Of a stretch of DNA of 64,000 nt, positions 33,558 to 40,812 are shown piece by piece. The notes below the pieces were generated by a model. The model saw only the letters and a list, made by a program, of their open reading frames with translations. It did no database searches and had not been told where the DNA came from. Source of the DNA: Clostridiales bacterium (GTDB lineage: Bacteria; Bacillota; Clostridia; Christensenellales; Pumilibacteraceae); contig JAFLVC010000003.1 in NCBI GenBank assembly GCA_022508505.1, positions 1 through 64,000 on the forward strand, read 5' to 3'. A program made the position numbers and the translations under genes. Within the stretch, counting starts at the first letter, position 1; every line of letters begins with the position of its first letter.

Positions 33558-33911
33558 TTACGAATTGTTTTGTTTTGCAGTGTTGATTGAAGAAATAAGC
33601 ATAGCTCGTATGCTTATATTCAAATTATCAAGTTCCTTATACTTTACTTCATTGATATAGTTTGTCCTGTATAATAATTCAAGCCAATAAGATGTTTCAT
33701 TCGATTCTTTTAATGCAATTTGAAGTTTAGCTATAAAATCCGCTTTGCCGTGTGCGTATTGCGCTTCATGTATGTTTGCGCCAACAGAAGTTCCGCTACG
33801 CCCGATTTGATTGGAAATAATAGACTCATGGTTTTCTTTGAGAATTTTTACAAGTTCAATGATTTTAATAGCAAAATCAATCGATTGAGTGGACAATTTA
33901 TCGTCGCGCAT
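33558..33911 (-). CDS. four-helix-bundle protein (23S rRNA intervening-sequence type)
   Basis: 117 residues. Matches the S23/IVP four-helix-bundle family: helical throughout, with QIGRSGTSVGANIHEAQYAHGKADFIAKL-type core (IGRSGTSVGANIHEA quoted in part) and LKESNETSYWLELL. Family members occur in mobile 23S rRNA intervening sequences and as free-standing genes near diverse loci; a biochemical role is not established. AGAGG ribosome site. A free-standing copy is typical of accessory regions. Confidence 0.88.
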   Translation of the reverse strand: MRDDKLSTQSIDFAIKIIELVKILKENHESIISNQIGRSGTSVGANIHEAQYAHGKADFIAKLQIALKESNETSYWLELLYRTNYINEVKYKELDNLNISIRAMLISSINTAKQNNS

Positions 33912-34062
33912 AATTTACCTCTTAAAACTTTAATGAAGTCGGCTACGCCTAATGAAGAATGAAAAATGAAGCGAAGCGCCGACCAGCATTAGCGAGCTTG
34001 CGAGCGACTTCATTAACGCAAGTGTCTTCATTCTTCATGCCGCGTCAGTGGCGCTTCATTTC
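33912..34062. repeat. degenerate palindrome-rich intergenic segment
   Basis: Contains TGAAGAATGA (near 33952) and its complement TCATTCTTCA (near 34028), and AAATGAAGCG (near 33965) with CGCTTCATTT (near 34052), arranged in interleaved order. AGCGAGC...GCTTCATT and CGACGCC pieces recur near 32807-32845 and 33499-33512. It looks like worn remnants of a small repeat; no gene is seen. Confidence 0.4.
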
Positions 34063-34086
34063 AAAAACCGCCTTTCGGCGGTTTTT
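34063..34086 (-). terminator. terminator of tRNA-Val
   Basis: AAAAACCGCC / GGCGGTTTTT around a 4-base loop, directly downstream of the tRNA on the minus strand. Confidence 0.8.
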
Positions 34087-34088
34087 GA

Positions 34089-34164
34089 TGGTGGGCAATA
34101 CAGGGCTCGAACCTGTGACTTTCACCACGTCAAGATGACACTCTCCCAACTGAGTTAATTGCCC
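34089..34164 (-). tRNA. tRNA-Val (anticodon GAC)
   Basis: 76 bases with CCA encoded. Acceptor stem GGGCAAT/ATTGCCC, D arm ACTC...GAGT, anticodon stem TCATC/GGTGA with loop TTGACGT (anticodon GAC, reads GUC/GUU), T arm ACAGG-TTCGAGC-CCTGT. All pairings check by eye. It ends the AT-rich patch; no duplicated 3' end was found that would mark an integration site. Confidence 0.95.
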
Positions 34165-34184
34165 ATGGATTTGTTGTGATTTTA

Positions 34185-34213
34185 AGTTTAATATATTTTA
34201 ACGTTTTTGTCAA
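34185..34213 (-). promoter_or_regulatory. promoter of tRNA-Val
   Basis: Minus strand: -35 TTGACA (34208-34213), 17-base spacer, -10 TAAACT (34185-34190). Confidence 0.7.
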
Positions 34214-34222
34214 GCGGTTTAC

Positions 34223-34251
34223 TTGAATTTATAGTGCGAATATGCTAAAAT
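34223..34251 (+). promoter_or_regulatory. leaderless-type promoter of dtd
   Basis: -35 TTGAAT (34223-34228), 17-base spacer, -10 TAAAAT (34246-34251), then GTCGGT and the ATG. Confidence 0.75.
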
Positions 34252-34257
34252 GTCGGT

Positions 34258-34704
34258 ATGAAAGCGGTTATTCAGCGAGTACTCGGCGCAAAATTGTCTG
34301 CAAACGGCGTTCCGCACGCGAGCATTTCGCGCGGGCTTGTCGCGTACGTCGGTGTAGAACAGTCGGATGGTGAGGCGAATGCAGTGGCGTTTGCGCAAAA
34401 GCTTGTCGCCATGCGCATTTTTTCGGACGACGCGGGCAAGATGAATCTTTCCGTCCTTGACGTAGGCGGGGATATTCTTCTTGTTTCCAACTTTACGCTG
34501 TGCGCCGACATTTCGCACGGCAACCGCCCGAGCTTTACCGGCGCAATGCGCCCGCCGACTGCCGCGAGCGCGCTTTTCGATTACTGCGGCGACGCGGTGG
34601 AAGATCTCATGCGGGGCGGCAAGGGAAGCGTCAAGCGCGGCGTGTTCGGCGCGGACATGGAGATAGAGCAAATCAACGACGGGCCGATAACTATAGTTTA
34701 CTGA
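34258..34704 (+). CDS. dtd: D-aminoacyl-tRNA deacylase
   Basis: Hydrolyses D-amino acids from mischarged tRNA. 148 residues, standard. MKAVIQRV start, LLVSNFTLCADISHGNRPSF (catalytic SQxxL region, SNFTL here) and NDGPITIVY, the Gly-Pro pair that enforces chirality. The ATG is 6 bases after the -10 box and lacks a ribosome site, so the message is probably leaderless. Heads an operon with queH and uvrC. Confidence 0.95.
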   Translation: MKAVIQRVLGAKLSANGVPHASISRGLVAYVGVEQSDGEANAVAFAQKLVAMRIFSDDAGKMNLSVLDVGGDILLVSNFTLCADISHGNRPSFTGAMRPPTAASALFDYCGDAVEDLMRGGKGSVKRGVFGADMEIEQINDGPITIVY

Positions 34705-34706
34705 TT

Positions 34707-35345
34707 ATGTTTTATACGGGCGACATTCAAGGCAAAAAAATACTTCTTCACGCGTGCTGCGGGCCGTGCAGTCTTGGCGCAATCGAGCCGCTCATGAGAG
34801 ACGGCGCTTTAATCACGCTTTATTATTACAATCCGAGCATATTCGACGGCGAGTTCGAAAAGCGTTTAATCGCGCTCGACACCGTTGCAAAGCACTACGA
34901 CCTTCCGCTCGTCGTTTCGCGCGACGGGCGCGACGGTTTTTTGCGCTTTGCAGATAGTTATGCCGAAGAGCGCGAGGGGGGCGAGCGCTGCCGCCTGTGC
35001 ATGGACGACAGGCTTGATAAATCCGCGCAATACGCCAAAGCGCACGGGTTCGACGCGTTTTCTACGACGCTCACCGTCAGCCCGCACAAGAACAGCAAGC
35101 TCATATTTTCGCTCGCGGACACAGTTTCGGACAAGTACGGCATACAGTTTTTGGCGCGTGATTTTAAAAAGAACGACGGGTTCAAAAAGTCGTGCGACCT
35201 GTCGCGAACGCTCGGCATATACCGCCAAGGCTTTTGCGGCTGCGAATATTCGCTTGCGGCGGTCGGAATCGATTATGCCGAGTACTTTAAATGCGTAAAG
35301 AAAGAGACTGAAGCTGCGGCAATGAAAACAGGTGAAAAATGGTAA
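34707..35345 (+). CDS. queH: epoxyqueuosine reductase QueH
   Basis: Last step of queuosine tRNA modification, reducing epoxyqueuosine; QueH is the iron-sulfur, cobalamin-independent alternative to QueG. 212 residues. Conserved cysteines: LLHACCGPCS near the N-terminus, CRLCMDDRL, and FCGCEYS near the C-terminus. I choose the ATG 2 bases after the dtd stop; a longer open frame exists upstream but only overlaps dtd. No independent Shine-Dalgarno, so translation is likely coupled. Overlaps uvrC by 7 bases. Confidence 0.92.
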   Translation: MFYTGDIQGKKILLHACCGPCSLGAIEPLMRDGALITLYYYNPSIFDGEFEKRLIALDTVAKHYDLPLVVSRDGRDGFLRFADSYAEEREGGERCRLCMDDRLDKSAQYAKAHGFDAFSTTLTVSPHKNSKLIFSLADTVSDKYGIQFLARDFKKNDGFKKSCDLSRTLGIYRQGFCGCEYSLAAVGIDYAEYFKCVKKETEAAAMKTGEKW

Positions 35346-38029
35346 CGCCGGAGAAACTAAAGGATCTACCCGACACGCCCGGCGTGTACATCATGCGCGA
35401 CGCCGACGGCAAGGTCATTTACGTCGGCAAGGCGGTGATACTCAGCCGCCGCGTTCGGCAGTACTTCCAGCACAGCGACAAGCCGGTCAAGGTGCAGGCG
35501 ATGGTGGACAATATCGCCGATTTCGACTATATAATAACGCGCACCGAAAAGGACGCGTTGGCTCTCGAAAACAACCTCATAAAAAAGTACAAGCCGCACT
35601 ACAATATTCTTCTTAAGGACGACAAAACCAATCCGTACATTCGCATCGATACGCGCGCAGAGTTCCCGAGCATTGAGGTTACCCGCCGCGTAAAACGCGA
35701 CGGCGCGCGGTATTTCGGCCCGTTTATCGGGGTGTCGGTGCGCGACGTCATTGCCATTTTGCAGTCGGTCTATCGGCTGAGAACGTGCTCGGGAGCGCTC
35801 AAAAAACGGGCGCGTCCCTGCCTCAATCACGACATCGATCTTTGCCTTGCGCCGTGCTGCGGCATGTCCTCACGCGACGAGTACATGAAGGCGATAAACG
35901 GCGCGATGTCATTCCTTTCGGGCGGCAACGACGATATTTCGGGCGTTATAACGAAAAAGATGAACGAGGCCGCCGAAAGCGAGAATTTCGAGCGTGCAAT
36001 TTCGTATCGAAATCAGCTTAGCGTTTTGAACAATCTCAAAAGCAAGGTCGTGGGCGAGACAGGTAATACTTTTAATATCGACGCGTTCTATTACACCGAC
36101 AACGGACTGTACGGCGCGGTCAGCGTGTGTATCGTTCGCGGCGGCAAGATGATGGGCGTCAAAAATTATATCATCGACGAGCCGCAGGTTTTCGGCGGCG
36201 ACATGACGACATTCCTTCCGCAGTACTACTCGATAACCAACGAGTTGCCCGACGAGATATGCTTGCAGTCGGAAATCGACTTTACGCCGCTCGCAGAGTA
36301 TTTTCAGTCGGTGTTTTCAAAGCGTCCGACTATATCCTTTCCGCAAAAGGGCTTACGCAAAAAGCTGCTCGACACGGCGGCGCGCAACTGCACGGATTAT
36401 CTTTTGAAGAGCGCCGACCGCGTGAAGCGCGAGGCGGACATGACTGTCGGCGCGTGCGAGCGCGTCAAGACGCTTTTTGGACTGAAAAAAGCGCGGCGCA
36501 TCGAGTGTTACGACATATCCGATATTTCGGGCGAGGACAAGGTCGCCTCGCAAGTAGTGTTTATCGACGGCAAGGCGGACAAGGCGCAGTACAGGCGGTA
36601 CAAGATACGAACTGTCGAGGGCGCGGACGATTTCCGCTCCATGTACGAAACGCTTACGCGCAGGCTGTTGCGTTATAAAAACGGCGACGCGGGCTTTAAC
36701 GAGCTTCCCGATCTAATCGTCATCGACGGCGGCGCGGAGCAGGTGGAGTTTGCCTCGCGCGCGGCCGACGACGTGGGGGTAAAGGTCGCCATGGTCGGGC
36801 TTGCAAAGAAAGACGAAGAAATTTACATGCGCGGAGTCGCCGAGCCCATAAGGCTTAAACGCGACGACTATGCGCTCAAGCTTTTGCAGCGCGTTCGCGA
36901 CGAGGCGCATAGGTTTGCCGTGCTGTACCACAGGACGGTACGGTCGGCGCGGTACGAGAGCGAGCTCAAGTCTGTCGAGGGCGTGGGCGCGGCTACCGTC
37001 AAGAAGGTGCTTGCCAAGTTCAATACGCGCTCGATCGTCGCTGCTACCGCCGCCGAGATAGCCGAAAAGGCGGGCATATCCAAAAAGGCGGCGCAAAACA
37101 TATACGAGTACTACCACCCGTTGGAAATAGTGCCGCAAAGGCGTTTTAGGCTCATAGCGTGCGACCTCGACGGCACTCTTTTAAACGACGAGCTTACCGT
37201 ATCAAAGCGAAATCTCGCCGCAATAAATGCATTTCGTGCGCAGGGCGGTATATTTACCGTCGCGACCGGACGGTCGCAGTACGGCGTGGTGCGCGACAGA
37301 AGTTTGCTTGGACTCGACGTAAATCCCGTCAAGATGGCGTGCCACCTCGGAAGCCTGATAGTCGACAGCGGAAGTATGGAAGTCGAGTACGCGGCGACGA
37401 TCAAAAACGAAAATGCCGCGCGCATTGTCGAGCTCGCCGCGCCGCACTGCAAGTTCTGTCAGATGTATTCGCTGGAAAAGACGATGACCGACAAAATCAC
37501 CGAGCTCAACACGCGCTATTTCGACGCCGTAGGAATAAATCCGATCGAGGTCGGCGAACTGTCTGCGTATGCGCGGCGGTCGGACGAAAAGTTTATCAAG
37601 GTAGTAATAATAATCGACGAGCGAAAGTCAAATAATCTCATTGACGTTATGGCGGCGGAGCTCTCCGACATGCAGTTCGTTATTTCCACCGCGCCGCTTC
37701 TTCAGCGGCTCAAAAACGACGGCGAGGACTTTGAGCCCGTTCTCATCGAATGCACGGCGCGCGAGGCGAGCAAGGGCGAGGCGCTCAAACGAATAGCCGC
37801 GCATTACGGGATCGACATGTCGGAAGTGATGGCGTTCGGCGATAGCTTTAACGATATTCCGATGATAAAAGCGGCGGGCTTGGGCGTCGCCATGGGCAAT
37901 GCGAGACAGCCCATAAAGCTCGTAGCAGACCTTGTCGCCGACGACAACAACGCCGACGGCGTCGCCAAGGTGATAGAAGAATATTGCCTCGGCGGCGCGC
38001 AACCGAAAAAGGAGGACGACCGTGCCTAA
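35339..38029 (+). CDS. uvrC: UvrC excinuclease subunit fused to a Cof-type HAD phosphatase
   Basis: 896 residues. Residues about 1-600 are UvrC, which makes both incisions in nucleotide excision repair: GIY-YIG nuclease (PGVYIM...YVGKA), the UvrB-binding UVR helix hairpin (FERAISYRNQL), RNase H-like nuclease (ECYDISDISG, VIDGG, RDEAHRFA) and a helix-hairpin-helix end (VEGVGAATVKKVL, AGISKKAAQNIYEYY). From residue about 603 a complete Cof-type HAD hydrolase follows: DLDGTLLND starting at Asp609, ATGRS, Lys in SKGEAL and GDSFND. No stop or internal start signal marks a boundary. UvrC alone is about 600 residues. Overlaps queH and hprK by 7-8 bases. Confidence 0.94.
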   Translation: MVTPEKLKDLPDTPGVYIMRDADGKVIYVGKAVILSRRVRQYFQHSDKPVKVQAMVDNIADFDYIITRTEKDALALENNLIKKYKPHYNILLKDDKTNPYIRIDTRAEFPSIEVTRRVKRDGARYFGPFIGVSVRDVIAILQSVYRLRTCSGALKKRARPCLNHDIDLCLAPCCGMSSRDEYMKAINGAMSFLSGGNDDISGVITKKMNEAAESENFERAISYRNQLSVLNNLKSKVVGETGNTFNIDAFYYTDNGLYGAVSVCIVRGGKMMGVKNYIIDEPQVFGGDMTTFLPQYYSITNELPDEICLQSEIDFTPLAEYFQSVFSKRPTISFPQKGLRKKLLDTAARNCTDYLLKSADRVKREADMTVGACERVKTLFGLKKARRIECYDISDISGEDKVASQVVFIDGKADKAQYRRYKIRTVEGADDFRSMYETLTRRLLRYKNGDAGFNELPDLIVIDGGAEQVEFASRAADDVGVKVAMVGLAKKDEEIYMRGVAEPIRLKRDDYALKLLQRVRDEAHRFAVLYHRTVRSARYESELKSVEGVGAATVKKVLAKFNTRSIVAATAAEIAEKAGISKKAAQNIYEYYHPLEIVPQRRFRLIACDLDGTLLNDELTVSKRNLAAINAFRAQGGIFTVATGRSQYGVVRDRSLLGLDVNPVKMACHLGSLIVDSGSMEVEYAATIKNENAARIVELAAPHCKFCQMYSLEKTMTDKITELNTRYFDAVGINPIEVGELSAYARRSDEKFIKVVIIIDERKSNNLIDVMAAELSDMQFVISTAPLLQRLKNDGEDFEPVLIECTAREASKGEALKRIAAHYGIDMSEVMAFGDSFNDIPMIKAAGLGVAMGNARQPIKLVADLVADDNNADGVAKVIEEYCLGGAQPKKEDDRA

Positions 38030-39035
38030 GAAGAAAAGCGCAGTAAAAGAGCCGGAAAAGAAAGCTGTCGACAAGGATATGTGCGTCGACGATTTTGACG
38101 CGTCCGAGATAGAGGAAGCGGAAAAGGACGTCGACGCAGTCGAGTTCGCAAAGCGGATGGAGCTCGAAATAGTCTACTGCGGCGAAAACAAGACCATTCA
38201 TTTTTCGACGTTCAACGTAAGTCGGCCGGGGCTTCAGCTCGCAGGCTACTATAAGCATTTTTCGGCAGAGCGCGTGCAGGTCATAGGCGAGATGGAAACG
38301 ACGTACTTGTCGCAAATGACCTATCAGGCGCGAAAGACGGCGTGCGAAATGTTTATGAAGCAACCCATACCATGCCTCATACTGACGAGTGCGGAATCGC
38401 CGTGCGAGGAACTGCTTAACGCCGCCAAAAAGTACGACAGGATTGTGCTTCGCTCAAAGCTGAGAACGACCATGTTCGTCAACAATCTGTCGCTGTACCT
38501 AAATGAATTACTTGCGCCGTCGCGCACCATTCACGGCGTGCTCATGGACCTTTACGGCGTGGGCGTTCTCGTCATGGGCGAGTCGGGAATAGGCAAGAGC
38601 GAAACGGCGCTTGAGCTCGTTCAGCGCGGACATCGCCTCGTCGCCGACGATGCCGTTACCATTACGCGGATAGGCGACAGGCTTGAAGGAACTTGTCCCG
38701 ACGTCATACGGTATTTTATGGAGGTTCGCGGCATAGGAATTATCGACGTAAAGGCCATGTACGGCGCGGGCGCGGTGCAGCGCGAAAAGACGATAGATAT
38801 GGTCGTTCGTCTCGAGGAGTGGAACGACGCGGCGCAGTACACCCGCCTCGGAACGCCCGACGAAAAGATTTCCATACTCGGCATAAAAAAGCCGCTGTAC
38901 GTCGTGCCCGTCAAACCGGGACGAAACCTTGCCGTCATTCTCGAGACTGCCGCACGTACCCACCGATTGAACGACCTCGGATTTTCGGCAGTCGACGAGC
39001 TGAGCGACAGATTGAAAATAGGGAAAGAGCAGTAA
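38022..39035 (+). CDS. hprK: HPr kinase/phosphorylase
   Basis: Phosphorylates or dephosphorylates Ser46 of HPr and so sets CcpA-type carbon catabolite control. 337 residues, about 25 longer than usual because of a charged N-terminal extension (Lys/Glu/Asp-rich, residues 1-40). Walker A GESGIGKS at 186-193; the HPrK signature region EVRGIGIIDVKAMYGAGAV follows. Overlaps uvrC by 8 bases. The terminator after it separates it from an XRE switch that interrupts the usual hprK-murB order. Confidence 0.95.
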   Translation: MPKKKSAVKEPEKKAVDKDMCVDDFDASEIEEAEKDVDAVEFAKRMELEIVYCGENKTIHFSTFNVSRPGLQLAGYYKHFSAERVQVIGEMETTYLSQMTYQARKTACEMFMKQPIPCLILTSAESPCEELLNAAKKYDRIVLRSKLRTTMFVNNLSLYLNELLAPSRTIHGVLMDLYGVGVLVMGESGIGKSETALELVQRGHRLVADDAVTITRIGDRLEGTCPDVIRYFMEVRGIGIIDVKAMYGAGAVQREKTIDMVVRLEEWNDAAQYTRLGTPDEKISILGIKKPLYVVPVKPGRNLAVILETAARTHRLNDLGFSAVDELSDRLKIGKEQ

Positions 39036-39061
39036 AACGAAAGAGTATATATTTTCGGAAC

Positions 39062-39107
39062 AAAAAAACGACTAAGCGCGAATTCGATTCGAGATTAGTC
39101 GTTTTTT
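39062..39107. terminator. bidirectional terminator, hprK / XRE regulator
   Basis: AAAAAACGACTAA / TTAGTCGTTTTTT with an inner CGAAT/ATTCG stem; convergent genes on both sides. Confidence 0.9.
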
Positions 39108-39319
39108 CAATCGCTCAATCCGAGAAGGTAATCTGCCGACACGTCGAGGAACTTGCAGATGAGGAAAAGCGTTTCAACGCTCGGAATGCTCCGACCGAGT
39201 TTATAGTCTGAAATACACTGCTTTGAAACATTCGCGGCAACGGCAATGTCCGATTGCTTGACGTTGCTGTATTTAAGACATTCGTTAAACCTTTCGGTGA
39301 ATTTGAATGAGCTGTTCAT
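39107..39319 (-). CDS. XRE-family HTH repressor
   Basis: 70 residues, a lone Cro/CI-type helix-turn-helix: VKQSDIAVAANVSKQCISDYKLGRSIPSVETL is the DNA-binding part (QSDIAVAANVSKQCISDY) and VSADYLLGLS the standard tail. Start placed at MNSSFKF: this ATG is 6 bases after a perfect TATAAT and lacks a ribosome site (leaderless), and translating further upstream would run through the operators. Palindromic sites lie in the divergent promoter region, so autoregulation and control of the divergent gene are likely. Confidence 0.9.
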   Translation of the reverse strand: MNSSFKFTERFNECLKYSNVKQSDIAVAANVSKQCISDYKLGRSIPSVETLFLICKFLDVSADYLLGLSD

Positions 39320-39325
39320 AAAATT

Positions 39326-39331
39326 ATTATA
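39326..39331 (-). promoter_or_regulatory. -10 box of the XRE gene (leaderless type)
   Basis: TATAAT on the minus strand, 6 bases before the ATG. No good -35 at 16-18 bases; the region overlaps the imperfect operator at 39340-39356. Confidence 0.6.
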
Positions 39332-39339
39332 AGCAATTA

Positions 39340-39416
39340 GTACGTTATTACTTGACAAGTATGTTACTAACATACTATAATTGCAAGCAGTCAGGTACGT
39401 TATTAACGTACCTGAC
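39340..39416. promoter_or_regulatory. operator cluster of the XRE switch
   Basis: Three related palindromes with core GTTANTAAC: imperfect at 39340-39356 (GTACGTTATTACTTGAC), perfect 17-mer GTATGTTACTAACATAC at 39359-39375, and a perfect palindrome of 13-base arms at 39390-39416 centred on GTACGTTATTAACGTAC. The middle site fills the spacer of the + promoter. Confidence 0.75.
39352..39381 (+). promoter_or_regulatory. promoter of the 142-residue unknown
   Basis: -35 TTGACA (39352-39357), 18-base spacer containing a perfect operator, -10 TATAAT (39376-39381). Confidence 0.8.
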
Positions 39417-39434
39417 AAGAATAAGGGGGTTGTT

Positions 39435-39863
39435 ATGGAGTATCGCGAGGATAGTGTTTCGTCCCGTTCGAATGTCGAGCAGGAGGGAAAGCAAGAGTTG
39501 AAACAAGAGGAAAAGCAGGAGGGGAAGCAGGGAAACGGTTACAGCTTTTTGACGGAGGCTTTCGTTGAATATATGTTGCTACCTGCCGATTGTGAAGAGA
39601 TTACGGCATTGAGAAGATTCAGAAACGAATACGTTAGAAAGCTGCCGAACGGCGGAGCTTTGTTAAAAGAGCATGATAGAACAGCGTTGCAAATTATCAA
39701 TATAGTGCGCCTTTTAGGCATAAGACCGCGTTACTTTATTTATATATATTTGACAATAATGGGGTGTGTAAATAAGATCAATGATAATGAAAACGAGCGC
39801 GCTTTGGCGGTTTATATCGAAATGATGCGATATTTGAAACGCGTATTCAACATAATAAATTAG
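39435..39863 (+). CDS. unknown protein controlled by the XRE switch
   Basis: 142 residues, soluble. The N-terminal 35 residues are a low-complexity Glu/Lys/Gln run (KQELKQEEKQEGKQ), the rest is helical with the segment LLPADCEEITALRRFRNEYVRKLPNGG. No domain recognised. I use the ATG 8 bases after AAGGGGG; the open frame extends upstream through the operator. The tightly repressible promoter suggests a product needed rarely or toxic in excess; that is inference. Confidence 0.7.
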   Translation: MEYREDSVSSRSNVEQEGKQELKQEEKQEGKQGNGYSFLTEAFVEYMLLPADCEEITALRRFRNEYVRKLPNGGALLKEHDRTALQIINIVRLLGIRPRYFIYIYLTIMGCVNKINDNENERALAVYIEMMRYLKRVFNIIN

Positions 39864-39865
39864 TA

Positions 39866-39903
39866 AACCCCGTTAAAAGCTGTGCCTTTTAACGAGGCGT
39901 TTT
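39866..39903 (+). terminator. terminator after the XRE-controlled gene
   Basis: CCCCGTTAAAAG and CTTTTAACGAGG with 6-base loop, then CGTTTTG. Confidence 0.7.
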
Positions 39904-39932
39904 GTTAAAGTATTGAGTTTGAGCTGACGTAT

Positions 39933-40811
39933 TTACTTTACGACCGACGAGGCGAAGGTTTTTACGCCGCCTTTTTGGACGCTCGCGTCGAACTTGAGGT
40001 CGTAGTATATTTCGCCGTCGAGCTGAAGGGGAGCGGGGGTGTCAATCGAAATATGCTCGCACTTAAAGTGATTTGTGTACGGCTTGTTCATGTGCTTGCC
40101 CTTGACGAACCTCGGCATTATGAACACCGTCGGAACGCGCTTGGGCTTTTCCATTATTATTATGTCAAGCAATCCGTCGTCGGCGACAGCTATCGGGGCG
40201 AGCCTTATTCCGCCGCCTATCTGCGTGCCGTTGCACACTCCCGCCATTATGCAGTCGTAGCCCTTGGTTTCGCCGTTTGCCGTAACCTCGACGTGATACG
40301 GCTTATATCTTAACAGGCACTTAAAAAGCGAGGCGGTGTAGGTGAGCTTGTTTTTGCTCTTCGCCGTTTTGAGCAACACCTCGACGTCGAGCCCTGTGCC
40401 TGCGACGTTAAGACAGCGCTTGTCAGAAACATTTATATAATCTATCTCGCGCGGCTTGCCGCAGACTATATCAGATATTGCTATTTCGGGATCGAGCGAA
40501 GCGGCACCCGTTCCGATTGCAAAATCGTTGCCGCGGCCCGCGGGAATGAGCCCCATCCGCGCTTTTTCAAAGTCGATGCCGTTTAGCACCTCGTGAAAGG
40601 TGCCGTCGCCGCCGAGCGCGACTATCACGCGCGGCGCACCCTCGTCCGAGCCCTGCTCGGAAATTACGCGAGCGAGCTGTTTGCCGTGCCCGACCGCGTT
40701 GGTCTCGTGAACGTTATACGCAATCGAGCGGGCGTCGAGCGTCGCTTTTACTTTTTCGAGGCACTTTTTGCCGTTACCTTTTCCGCTTCCTAAGTTTGCT
40801 ATTATATCCAT
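39933..40811 (-). CDS. diacylglycerol/lipid kinase (YegS/BmrU-like)
   Basis: 292 residues. DAGK catalytic motifs GGDGTFHEVLNG and PAGRGNDFA, N-terminal MDIIANLGSGKG, and the C-terminal beta-sandwich with CNGTQIGGGIRLAPIAVADDG. Soluble or peripheral enzymes of this type phosphorylate diacylglycerol or related lipids; the substrate is not fixed by sequence. Lies one base after the stop of the upstream Fic-like gene and has no separate ribosome site near the ATG, so it is coupled to it. Confidence 0.92.
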   Translation of the reverse strand: MDIIANLGSGKGNGKKCLEKVKATLDARSIAYNVHETNAVGHGKQLARVISEQGSDEGAPRVIVALGGDGTFHEVLNGIDFEKARMGLIPAGRGNDFAIGTGAASLDPEIAISDIVCGKPREIDYINVSDKRCLNVAGTGLDVEVLLKTAKSKNKLTYTASLFKCLLRYKPYHVEVTANGETKGYDCIMAGVCNGTQIGGGIRLAPIAVADDGLLDIIIMEKPKRVPTVFIMPRFVKGKHMNKPYTNHFKCEHISIDTPAPLQLDGEIYYDLKFDASVQKGGVKTFASSVVK

Positions 40812-40812
40812 A

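Noticed and set aside
30458..34164. Integrated prophage or conjugative element at tRNA-Val
   Set aside because: No integrase, relaxase or phage gene, and no duplicate of the tRNA 3' end found in the window.
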